Below, piece after piece: positions 57,118 through 64,000 of a DNA stretch of 64,000 nt (its first letter is position 1; every line of letters starts with the position of its first letter). The stretch lies in NCBI GenBank assembly GCA_007750655.1, contig CP036290.1, positions 1,922,001-1,986,000 on the forward strand. Direction: 5' to 3'. A program made the position numbers and the translations under genes. The DNA is from Rohdeia mirabilis. GTDB lineage: Bacteria; Planctomycetota; UBA1135; GCA-002686595. Below the pieces are notes generated by a model. That model was given only the letters and a program-made list of their open reading frames with translations. It did not search any database and was not told the DNA's origin.

Positions 57118-58749
57118 ATGGATCGACCCGCGCACCCCGACGCCCTCCTTTGGCTCCGCCGTCCCACTGCGCTGCACCTCGCCCTGCTGGGTCTGGTGGC
57201 GGGCCTGTGCGCGGGCTGCGACTCGAAGCCGGAGCGCACGGTTCGGGCCCAGGACGCCACCGTGCTGCTCGTGGTCCTCGACGCCCTGCACGCCGAGCAC
57301 ATCTCGCACCTCGGGTACGACCGGGCGACCACGCCCAACCTGGACCGCCTGGCGGCCGACGGAGTGAGTTTCTCCCAGGCCTTCTCGCCGGCGCCCTACA
57401 CGCGCGCGGGGATCCCGTCGATCCTCACCGGCCGCCTGCCCGACATGCACGGCATGGTGCGCGGTGAACGCGTCCTCGACCCGGGCGAGGTCACGTTGGC
57501 CGAGCTGCTGGCCGAGACGGGGCGACCGACGCGCGGCGCGGTGGCCAACCTCAACGGTTCGGAGCTGTACGGCCTCGACCAGGGCTTCGACGAGTTCCAC
57601 AACCACCTGCTCGCGATCGACGGCCGTTCGGCGGACCTGGTCGTGCGCGGCGCGACCTATCACCAGCCCAAGGCCGAGGAGTACCTGCCGCGCATGCAGG
57701 CTTGGCTCGACGAGGACGCGGGCGCTCCGGCCTTCTACTACCTGCACTACCTCGAGCCGCACTCCCCGTACCACCCGCCGACCGAGTTCCGCGAGCGCTG
57801 GCTCGACCCGGCCTACGACGGGCCCTTCGCCGCGGGCGACACGGCCGACCTGGTGGCCAGCGTCAAGGGCGAGCTCGAAGCGAGCGAGGACGACGTCGAG
57901 GCCGTGCGCGCGCTCTACGACGCCACCCTGGCCTACGCGGACGCCCAGTTCGGGCTGGTGCTCGACGAGCTCGAGCGGCGCGGGCTGTACGACGACATGT
58001 TGATCGTCGTCACGTCCGACCACGGCGAGGCCCTCTGGCAGCACGGGCGCTGGGGTCACAACGACCAGCTCTACGACGAGATGCTGCACGTGCCGCTGAT
58101 CGTCAAACTTCCAGCGGGACAGGAGCCACGGCGACGCATCGAGAGCGCCCTCGTGTCCACGATCGACATCGTTCCGAGCCTCATCGGTTGGTGCGGACTC
58201 GAACCGCCGTCGGTCGAGCTCGACGGTCTGTCCCTCGACGACCTGATGTTCGACACCGGTCGCGAGTTCGATCTGGATCGCGAGCTGATCCTGCGGACCA
58301 ACGAGGACGAGCCGGACCTCGGCCTGCGCACCGTGCGCGACAAGACGATCGTCAACCGCTTCCCCGGCGGCATCATCCAGAGTCTCGAGCACTACGACCT
58401 GCGCCGCGATCCCGACGAGCGCCGCAACATCGTGGACGACCACGCCGACCTCGTGACCGCCAGGGCGCGCCTTCTCAAGGACTACCGCGAGCGCCGCGCC
58501 GCGGTCCTCGCCGGTCGCCCCGAGGCGGAGCTGACCCAGGCGCAGATGGACGTCCTCGAGGCCCTCGGCTACACGACGTCGGGGGAGGTCCAGGCGGTGC
58601 CCGGCGGTGACCCGCACGGTGACCCGCACGGTGACTCGAACGGTGACTCGAACGGTGACTCGAACGGTGGGCCCCAGGGCGGCGACGCCGCGGTCGAGCC
58701 CGATCAGGACGCGGGCGAGGTCCCGCCGTCGGACGCTTCCGGCCGGTAG
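57118..58749 (+). CDS. Sulfatase/alkaline-phosphatase-superfamily lipoprotein
   Basis: This 543-aa protein begins with a signal peptide and lipobox-like LCAGC (Cys34). Catalytic-fold features are VVLDALHAEHISHLGY (metal Asp55), TTPNLDRLAADGVSF, SDHGEALWQHGRWGHN and LHVPLIVKLP. The nucleophile region reads APYTRAGIPSILTG with Thr95 instead of the Cys/Ser of formylglycine sulfatases, so it may be a phosphoglycerol-transferase or phosphatase-type member. The C-terminus has GD(P/S)(H/N) repeats and an acidic tail. The last 46 bp overlap the convergent lipoate-ligase gene. Confidence 0.85.
   Translation: MDRPAHPDALLWLRRPTALHLALLGLVAGLCAGCDSKPERTVRAQDATVLLVVLDALHAEHISHLGYDRATTPNLDRLAADGVSFSQAFSPAPYTRAGIPSILTGRLPDMHGMVRGERVLDPGEVTLAELLAETGRPTRGAVANLNGSELYGLDQGFDEFHNHLLAIDGRSADLVVRGATYHQPKAEEYLPRMQAWLDEDAGAPAFYYLHYLEPHSPYHPPTEFRERWLDPAYDGPFAAGDTADLVASVKGELEASEDDVEAVRALYDATLAYADAQFGLVLDELERRGLYDDMLIVVTSDHGEALWQHGRWGHNDQLYDEMLHVPLIVKLPAGQEPRRRIESALVSTIDIVPSLIGWCGLEPPSVELDGLSLDDLMFDTGREFDLDRELILRTNEDEPDLGLRTVRDKTIVNRFPGGIIQSLEHYDLRRDPDERRNIVDDHADLVTARARLLKDYRERRAAVLAGRPEAELTQAQMDVLEALGYTTSGEVQAVPGGDPHGDPHGDSNGDSNGDSNGGPQGGDAAVEPDQDAGEVPPSDASGR
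58606..58665 (+). repeat. Five 12-bp tandem repeats inside the sulfatase-like gene
   Basis: Two copies of GGTGACCCGCAC are followed by three of GGTGACTCGAAC, encoding GDPH and GDSN units. Perfect identity within each type suggests recent slippage expansion, so copy number may vary between strains. Confidence 0.85.
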
Positions 58750-59528
58750 CGCCTGTCGGCGAGGAAGCGCGGATCCGCGAAGAAGTCGCCCAGGTCGAGG
58801 ACGTGTTCGCGCTCGCGCTCGGTGAGTTCGCTCGGTTCGAGGCGCGTGTCCAGGCCCCGCTCGAAGGCGGCGACCAGACGTGAGGCGAACTCGGCCGCCG
58901 CGATCGGACGCGCCGTCCCCGCGCCGCCGTCCTCGACCGCGGAGCCGCCGCCGACCGTCGCCGCGCCCGGCTCGAGGGGATCGGGCGCGAGCTTGATCGA
59001 TCCGTGGTGCAGCACCCGTCCGCCGCTGCGGCGTTGGGCCGAGCCCACGCCCTTGCGTCGCTCGCCATCCGTGCCCGTCCAGACCAGGTCCTGGGCGGTC
59101 GAGCCGTGGAAGCACATGCCCGTGCCCGTCCGGTCGGAGGCGAGCGCCTGGTCGCAGCGCAGCGCCGACGCGACGCCGAATTCGGCCAGCGCGCCTTCGA
59201 GCAGCGCGTGCACGCGGCAGTAGCTGTCCGCGACCGGTCCGCGGTAGAGCGGGTCGCTCGCCGGCGCGGCGATCGAGAAGGTCAGCTCGTGCGCGTGGTG
59301 GATCGCGCCGCCGCCGGTGAAACGGCGCACGACCTCGAGGCCGGGCATGTGCGCAGCGGGGACGTCCTCGAGCTTCTGGAAGTAGCCCAGGCTCAGGGCT
59401 GCCGGCTCCCAGGTGTAGAGCCGCAGGACCGGAACGTCGCCGCCTCGCACCAGAAGGGCGTCGTCCACCGCCAGGTTCTGCGCCGGCGTCCGAGACTCGA
59501 GCGGGAGCAGTCGGAACGGGCGCGTCAT
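58704..59528 (-). CDS. lplA: Lipoate-protein ligase/lipoyltransferase family protein
   Basis: This 274-aa BPL_LplA_LipB-fold protein shows RRFTGGGAIHHAHELTFSI, a CF motif (Cys139) and RKGVGSAQRR with Lys159 followed by LHHGSIKL. These are family hallmarks for binding lipoyl- or octanoyl-adenylate or thioester. It is the third gene of gcvT-gcvH-lplA, so its natural target is the lipoyl domain of GcvH next door. Whether it uses free lipoate (LplA) or octanoyl-ACP (LipM, which uses Cys) cannot be settled. It overlaps the convergent sulfatase-like gene by 46 bp. Confidence 0.88.
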   Translation of the reverse strand: MTRPFRLLPLESRTPAQNLAVDDALLVRGGDVPVLRLYTWEPAALSLGYFQKLEDVPAAHMPGLEVVRRFTGGGAIHHAHELTFSIAAPASDPLYRGPVADSYCRVHALLEGALAEFGVASALRCDQALASDRTGTGMCFHGSTAQDLVWTGTDGERRKGVGSAQRRSGGRVLHHGSIKLAPDPLEPGAATVGGGSAVEDGGAGTARPIAAAEFASRLVAAFERGLDTRLEPSELTEREREHVLDLGDFFADPRFLADRRYRPEASDGGTSPAS

Positions 59529-59566
59529 GGGGGTGCTCGGCGCGAGCTTGAGCGACCGCCGTCGTC

Positions 59567-59977
59567 CTACTCGGCGACGAACGCGTTGTAGCCCGCCGCG
59601 TCCATCATCTCGGACTCGTCGATCGAGCCGGTGATCCGCACGCGGATCATCCAGCCTTCGTTCCACGGGTCGCGCGAGAGGATCTCGAGGTGGTCCTCGA
59701 TCTCGGCGTTGACCTCGACGACCTCGCCGTCGACGGGGCAGTTGAGGTCGGCGACGGCCTTGACGGACTCGATCTCGCCGAAGGTCTGGCCGGCTTCGAC
59801 CAGGCGCCCGACTTCGGGGAGGTCGCAGTAGACGAGGTCGCCCTCGTTGCCGCTGCACAGCTCGTCCACGGCGTGGTCGGTGATGCCGATCAGGGCGGTG
59901 TCGCCGTCGATCTTCATCCACTCGTGGGACTTGAGGTACTTGCGGTCGTCGGGACGCGTGGTGGCCTGGTCGGACAT
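59567..59977 (-). CDS. gcvH: Glycine cleavage system H protein
   Basis: This 136-aa lipoyl carrier shuttles the aminomethyl group between P-, T- and L-proteins. The lipoylated Lys73 is in GEIESVKAVADLNCPVDG; the N-terminus has YLKSHEWMKIDGDTALIGITDHAVDEL. ATG 59977 gives the usual length. It lies 110 nt after gcvT and 38 nt before the lipoate ligase on the minus strand. Confidence 0.97.
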   Translation of the reverse strand: MSDQATTRPDDRKYLKSHEWMKIDGDTALIGITDHAVDELCSGNEGDLVYCDLPEVGRLVEAGQTFGEIESVKAVADLNCPVDGEVVEVNAEIEDHLEILSRDPWNEGWMIRVRITGSIDESEMMDAAGYNAFVAE

Positions 59978-60059
59978 CGGAAACGGGGAGCGGTCGTTCG
60001 GGTTGGAGCGCGGACGTCGAGCGGTCGACGGTCGCGGTGGAAGGTGAAGTGGCCGATGA

Positions 60060-60079
60060 CTCGGGGCGCGGGCCCCGAG
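60060..60079 (-). other. Hairpin between gcvT and gcvH
   Basis: CTCGGGG (60060-60066) pairs with CCCCGAG (60073-60079) around a 6-nt loop, just after the gcvT stop on the minus strand. It lies in the 110-nt intercistronic gap and could be a processing site or attenuating stem. There is no T tract. Confidence 0.3.
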
Positions 60080-60087
60080 CGGATGGT

Positions 60088-61194
60088 TCAGCTGCGCGTG
60101 CGCGAGAAGAAGGGCATCGCGCGCACCGAGCAGGCTTGACGCTTGCCGCGCAGGTCGAGTTCGACGGCGGTGCCGGGCTCCGAGTGGCCGAGGTCCACGT
60201 AGGCGGACGCGATCGGCTTGTCGAGCGTGGGGGAGAAGGTACCCGAGCAGACGAACCCGACGCGCTCGTCGCCCACGAACAGTTCGTGACCCTGGCGGGG
60301 GACGCGGCGGCCGTCGGTCTCGATGCCGACCAGCGCGCGTCGGGGCGCCGCGGCGACGGCGGTCAGCGCGTCGAACCCGAGCGTGCCCGACTTCTTCGGC
60401 TTGAGCGACACGCCGAACGCGAGGCCCGCCTCGATCGGGTTCAGCTCGTCGGAGATCTCGTGCCCGTAGAGCGGCATGCCGGCCTCGAGGCGCAGTGTGT
60501 CGCGCGCTCCCAGCCCGGTCGGCGCCACGTCGTCACCGCCCGCTTCGAGCAGCGCGTTCCACAGGATCTCGACCTCGTTCTGCGAGACGTAGAACTCGAA
60601 CCCGTCCTCGCCCGTGTAGCCGGTGCGGCTCACGCGCATCGGACCGAGCCCCGCGAACGTGCCTTCGCCGAAGCGGTAGTAACCCAGCTCGGCGACGTCC
60701 ATGCCGGTGGTGACGCGCGCGAGGATCTCCGCCGCCTTCGGACCCTGCAGCGCGATCATCCCGAGCTCGAGCGTGTGGTCGACGATCTCGACCTCGTAGG
60801 GCGCGCGCTGCTCCTCGAACCAGCCGAGGACGCGCTCACGGTTCGACGCGTTGACGACGACCGAGACCTCGTCCTCGCCCTTGTAGACGAGCACGTCGTC
60901 GATCGGGTTGCCGTCCTCGCGGCAGACCAGACCGTAGCGGATGGCGCCGACCGGGATCTTCGCGACCCAGCAGGTCAGCACGCGGTCCGCGAAGGTGACG
61001 GCGTCCGCGCCGCGCAGTTCGAGCCGTCCCATGTGCCCCAGGTCGAACAGTCCCGAGGTGGAACGCACGCGCCGCGCCTCGTCGAGGATCGGACCGTACT
61101 GCAGCGGCATGCTCCAGCCGCCGAACTCGACCATGCGGGCGCCCGCTCGTACGTGGACGTCGAAGAGGACGGTGCGGGCGAGTTGGTCGGACAT
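60088..61194 (-). CDS. gcvT: Aminomethyltransferase (glycine cleavage T protein)
   Basis: This 368-aa tetrahydrofolate-dependent enzyme releases ammonia and makes methylene-THF. Motifs are LFDVHVRAGARMVEFGGWSMPLQY, GLFDLGHMGR, IDDVLVYKG, RTGYTGEDGFEFY, GLGARDTLRLEAGMPLYGHE and GTFSPTLDKPIASAYV. ATG 61194 was chosen over an in-frame codon at 61236 because the family starts at this point. A minus-strand TAGCAT at 61261-61266 may be its -10, giving a ~60-nt leader. Confidence 0.96.
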   Translation of the reverse strand: MSDQLARTVLFDVHVRAGARMVEFGGWSMPLQYGPILDEARRVRSTSGLFDLGHMGRLELRGADAVTFADRVLTCWVAKIPVGAIRYGLVCREDGNPIDDVLVYKGEDEVSVVVNASNRERVLGWFEEQRAPYEVEIVDHTLELGMIALQGPKAAEILARVTTGMDVAELGYYRFGEGTFAGLGPMRVSRTGYTGEDGFEFYVSQNEVEILWNALLEAGGDDVAPTGLGARDTLRLEAGMPLYGHEISDELNPIEAGLAFGVSLKPKKSGTLGFDALTAVAAAPRRALVGIETDGRRVPRQGHELFVGDERVGFVCSGTFSPTLDKPIASAYVDLGHSEPGTAVELDLRGKRQACSVRAMPFFSRTRS

Positions 61195-61260
61195 GGGGAG
61201 CGCGGGTCGGGGCCCCGAGCCGCGGTGCGCGGGCACGGGAGCCGGTCTCGGGGCCGCGAC

Positions 61261-61266
61261 ATGCTA
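61261..61266 (-). promoter_or_regulatory. Candidate -10 box of the gcvT operon
   Basis: TAGCAT on the minus strand in the 233-bp divergent gap, ~66 nt before gcvT. The remainder of the gap holds a CCCCCG/CGGGGG hairpin (about 61382-61401) upstream of the plus-strand TPR gene. Confidence 0.35.
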
Positions 61267-61427
61267 CCCGGCGCGCGCGGTCGGTTCGACGGTCGGTGGC
61301 GCCGAGCTGGCGCTGTCGCGCGATCGGCCAGTTTGCCTTCAGAGCGCCAGGTGCCCCTTCCGATCGAGTGCCCTGGTCGGCCCCCCGTGGTCGACCGGGG
61401 GAGCCTTCGCCCTAGGAGGCGAGACAT

Positions 61428-62534
61428 ATGTCAGGGAAGGACAGACTGAACCACCGAACCGTCGTCGGAGCGATCCTGGGCGGTGCCGGAAGTGGCGGGA
61501 GCTCGGACGAAAGTCTGGCCGACGCGCTCGAACGCGTCAGCGGCTTCGCACCGTCGCTGCTGGACGAGTACCACGCGGCACTCGTCGAAGCGTTCGCCTC
61601 GGGCCTCGAGAGCACCGAGCTCGCCGAGTCGGCCGTGGTCCTGGGCCTCGCCGACCTCGACGTCGCCGAGCACCGCGGCCTCGACGTGCTCGGCTACGGC
61701 CTCTGGGCGGCCCGCGCGAACCAGCGCGACGGTCAGCTCGAGCGCGCCGTCGAGCTCGCCGACCTGATCGCCAGCGCCGGCGTCCTGTCGCCCGAGCTGA
61801 CGGCGATCCAGGGCGAGTGCCTGCGGATCGAGCGCGGTCGCCGGCGCCGCCGCGACCAGGAGCTGCTCTACGCGCGTCGCGCCCTGTCCGTCGACGAGGT
61901 CGACGAGGCGCGCAAGCACCTGGGGCGCGCTCTCGAGTACGACCCCAACTGCGTCGACGCCTCGCGCATGCTCGAGAGCCTGCTCGTCACCGACACCGAC
62001 ACCAGCCACGTCGGCAGTCGCGCCCGCATCGCCTTCTTCGCGATGCTGGCACTGGCGCTGCCGATCGGAGCCGTGTCCATCGCGCACGTGCGCACGACCG
62101 ACCAGTACGAGGCCTTCGAACGCCCCGTGCCGACCGACCTGTTGGCCATCGAGCGCCGGATCGCCGAGCTGGGGTCGTTCTCCGAGGAACACCCGCTGTG
62201 GTGGGGACGGACGCGCCTCGACAAGGAGGTTCGCGAACTCGAGGGCGTGCGCAACGCCATCGAGGCCGAGCTGCGCGAGCGCAACGTCGAAGCCGACTTC
62301 GAACGCCAGGGAGTCCTGGCGCGGGTCGACCAGATCTACCTCGACGCGCGCACCGCGATCGAGGCCGGTGACCCCGGTTTCGCACTCGAAGCACTGGAGC
62401 AGGCCCTGGCCGAAGGTGTGCCGTCCGCCGCCGTCCGCGCCCGACTGCGCCGCGACATCACCGCCATCCGCGAACTGCTCGCGAGCGGTACCGACGGCGG
62501 ACTCCTGGCGAACGACATGGAGAGCGACCGATGA
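61428..62534 (+). CDS. TPR-type membrane protein of unknown function
   Basis: This 368-aa protein has helical repeat segments at ~60-185 (VLGYGLWAARANQRDGQLERAVELAD, ARKHLGRALEYDPNCVDASRML), typical of tetratricopeptide repeats. One transmembrane helix follows (ARIAFFAMLALALPIGAVSIA, ~203-222). A second helical domain with another TPR-like pair (ARTAIEAGDPGFALEALEQAL) is on the other side. ATG 61428 has a perfect AGGAGG SD at 61414-61419 with 8-nt spacing, the best in the window. It overlaps the next gene by 4 nt. Confidence 0.75.
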   Translation: MSGKDRLNHRTVVGAILGGAGSGGSSDESLADALERVSGFAPSLLDEYHAALVEAFASGLESTELAESAVVLGLADLDVAEHRGLDVLGYGLWAARANQRDGQLERAVELADLIASAGVLSPELTAIQGECLRIERGRRRRRDQELLYARRALSVDEVDEARKHLGRALEYDPNCVDASRMLESLLVTDTDTSHVGSRARIAFFAMLALALPIGAVSIAHVRTTDQYEAFERPVPTDLLAIERRIAELGSFSEEHPLWWGRTRLDKEVRELEGVRNAIEAELRERNVEADFERQGVLARVDQIYLDARTAIEAGDPGFALEALEQALAEGVPSAAVRARLRRDITAIRELLASGTDGGLLANDMESDR

Positions 62535-63610
62535 TCCCGCGCTTCTTCACGCGCTCGCGACTGAAACAGGCCCGCCGTCAGTTGGCCGAGGAGTTCAGCG
62601 CCGAGAACTACGCCCGACTCATCCAGCAGCTGGCCATGGGCGACGAGCTCGAGTCGGCCTGCGAACTGTGTCGCGAGGGCCTCGAGCACTTCGCCGGTGA
62701 TCGCACGCTGCAGCGCCTGGACCAACGGGTCCAGCGCCACCTGCGCGAGCGCCGCCTGGCACGACTGCGGGCGGAGCTCGAACAGGGCCCGCGCCCTGCG
62801 CTGTGGATCGCGTTCTGCGACCTGTGCTCCGAGTGCGGCGAGTGGAACGAGGCCGAGCGCGCCGCCGAACTGTGGCGCGCCCAGGACGAGTCCGGTTCCG
62901 CCACGCTCCTGCTGGCGCGCATCCGCACCCGCCGCTTCCTCGCCGACCGTTCGCGTTCGGCCGGCGAAGCTGCCCTGGCCGCCATCTCGGAGGCCCGCTC
63001 GGAGGCCACGCGCGGCGCCGAGGCGCTCCAGCTCGAGCTGCGCATGCTGCTCGCGATCGGCGCGTTCTCGGACGCCCGCGAAGTCGTCCGGGAACTGCTC
63101 GACCACTTCCCGGGCGACACGGAACTGGAGGCGCGCTACCGCGCACTCGAGGGACCGGCGCTCGGTGCGCCCGATCCGCGCCGCGCCCTGGCGCGCGTCG
63201 AGGAGACCGGACGTCTCGCGACCGACCACGCCGAGTCGAGCACCGTCTCGGGCGAGGACGTGCGGCCTTCGCTGCAGCGACTGGCCGCGGCCCCGGGGTG
63301 CGGTGCAGCGCTCTTCATGCGCGGCTCCACCGCGCTGATCCAAGGTCCGCGCGGCGCCACCGCCCAGCGCACCGCGCGCGGGATGAAGAGCGCGCTCAAG
63401 GCCGCGCGCGCCGTGTCGCGACGCCTGGACCTCGGCCCGCTGCGCGAGCTCGAGGTCGAAGGTGACTTCGGTCAACTCGTCGGCGCCGTCGGCGAACGCG
63501 ACGTGGCCGTGGCCTGGTACCGGCGCACCGCTCAGCCCGCCGAGCGCGAGTCCCTGCGGGAGCTCGCCGGCGCACCTTCGCCCATCGACAACCAGGGGTT
63601 GGCCGCGTGA
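62531..63610 (+). CDS. TPR-like helical repeat protein
   Basis: This 359-aa soluble protein is rich in Ala, Arg, Glu and Leu, with TPR-like helix pairs (ARLIQQLAMGDELESACELCREGLEHF, FCDLCSECGEWNEAERAAELWRAQ, LLAIGAFSDAREVVRELLDHFPGD). Around 265-300 a non-TPR segment (GCGAALFMRGSTALIQGPRG) hints at a small domain I cannot name. ATG 62531 overlaps the upstream stop (ATGA). The next gene starts on the last base of its stop. Confidence 0.7.
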   Translation: MIPRFFTRSRLKQARRQLAEEFSAENYARLIQQLAMGDELESACELCREGLEHFAGDRTLQRLDQRVQRHLRERRLARLRAELEQGPRPALWIAFCDLCSECGEWNEAERAAELWRAQDESGSATLLLARIRTRRFLADRSRSAGEAALAAISEARSEATRGAEALQLELRMLLAIGAFSDAREVVRELLDHFPGDTELEARYRALEGPALGAPDPRRALARVEETGRLATDHAESSTVSGEDVRPSLQRLAAAPGCGAALFMRGSTALIQGPRGATAQRTARGMKSALKAARAVSRRLDLGPLRELEVEGDFGQLVGAVGERDVAVAWYRRTAQPAERESLRELAGAPSPIDNQGLAA

Positions 63611-64000
63611 TGCAGGAACTCGAACCGCTGTCGCGCCTGTTCGGCGTGCGCTTCGTCGCTCTCGTGACCGAGGACGGCGTGCCGATCCCGGTGGGGGAGC
63701 AGTCGCTCACGCACGACGCCGACCGTCTGGCCGCCGTCTCGCAGCAGTTCCTCTCGGAACTCGTGCAGGCGACGGGGCCGCTCACCTGGGGTCCGCCCAC
63801 GTGGTCTCGCATCGCGAGCGACCGCGGCGGCCTGGCTCTCCTGCGCGTGCGCGGTGGAGCGCTCCTCGTGATCTACGGCAACGAGGCGGATCCGTCCACC
63901 TTCAAGTTGCCCATGCAGGCCGCGGCTCTTCGCGTCACGAAGAGCCTGGAACGACTCGGGGCGGGCGCCTCCGAACTCGAGAAGACCGCGCCCGCTCTCC
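63610..64000 (+). CDS. Roadblock/LC7-like domain protein (3' truncated by window edge)
   Basis: About 130 codons are visible from ATG 63610 (TGATG junction with the previous stop). The product MQELEPLSRLFGVRFVALVT ... IPVGEQSLTHDADRLAAVSQQFLSEL ... ASDRGGLALLRVRGGALLVIYG has the alternating strand-helix pattern of Roadblock/LC7 (MglB-like) proteins. These bind small Ras-like GTPases or form regulatory dimers. Together with the two TPR genes it forms a tight three-gene cluster. A GTPase gene may lie just outside the window. Confidence 0.65.
   Translation, partial: MQELEPLSRLFGVRFVALVTEDGVPIPVGEQSLTHDADRLAAVSQQFLSELVQATGPLTWGPPTWSRIASDRGGLALLRVRGGALLVIYGNEADPSTFKLPMQAAALRVTKSLERLGAGASELEKTAPAL

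Noticed and set aside
61321-61370. Minus-strand resemblance to a glycine riboswitch core upstream of gcvT (GGAAGGGGCA and CTCTGAAGGCAAAC)
   Set aside because: The paired GGAGAG element is missing, P3 would be too short, and the likely gcvT -10 (61261-61266) lies downstream of it. A covariance-model search could reopen the question.

Overview
The window is very GC-rich (about 70% by eye) and densely coded, with many 4-nt ATGA/GTGA start-stop overlaps and few A/T-rich islands outside promoters. There is no transposase, integrase, prophage or CRISPR array. The gene set fits a high-GC member of the Planctomycetota: DUF58 and BatA-like VWA membrane proteins, a glycoside hydrolase family 89 enzyme, a Lon-like AAA/S16 protease, a TatC with an enlarged periplasmic loop, TPR plus roadblock proteins, and multidomain glycosyltransferases. 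The taxonomic call is inference. Functional names come from motifs recognised by eye; no database search was run.

Region 1 (1-19.1 kb). After the end of one membrane protein and a DUF58 gene comes a complete tryptophan operon, trpE-trpG-trpD-trpCF(fusion)-trpB-trpA. It is followed by a divergent chorismate mutase-like gene and a DAHP synthase. Upstream of trpE lies a likely attenuation leader: a 15-codon ORF with three consecutive Trp codons, then a 14-bp hairpin. Facing this operon on the minus strand is a compact shikimate operon, aroB, aroA-aroK (fusion), aroD-aroE (fusion). Its five activities lie in exactly the order of the eukaryotic pentafunctional AROM protein, split by two short overlaps. 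Together the two operons cover erythrose-4-P and PEP to tryptophan except chorismate synthase. Two VWA membrane proteins follow upstream of aroB.

Region 2 (19.4-42.4 kb). This holds full-length gcvP, a stand-alone RapZ C-terminal-like protein, a GT2-methyltransferase fusion, a hexapeptide acyltransferase, an ABC-2 type exporter pair, a large GH89-like secreted enzyme, a Lon-related protease and the NhaA antiporter. A minus-strand operon then encodes an inositol-monophosphatase-family protein, an SRPBCC protein and a heterodimeric ABC exporter.

Region 3 (42.5-55.5 kb). Thioredoxin reductase is followed by a surface-polysaccharide cluster: a GT4, a second GT4 with a 14-residue-repeat coiled coil, and a GT2. 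A 118-nt near-perfect palindrome exactly bridges the stop codons of the GT2 gene and convergent rho. Then come coaE, a membrane-anchored coiled-coil protein with a BRCT-like C-terminus, tatC and cinA.

Region 4 (55.6-64 kb). This contains tRNA-Gln(TTG), an enolase-superfamily protein, a sulfatase-like lipoprotein, a minus-strand glycine-cleavage operon (gcvT-gcvH-lipoate ligase), and a plus-strand TPR-TPR-roadblock cluster that runs off the end.

A recurring feature is a TANNNT hexamer 7-11 nt before the start codon of several first genes (aroB, the ABC ATPase, nhaA, the IMPase-like gene, a GT4, the sulfatase-like gene). This suggests that leaderless mRNAs are common in this organism.
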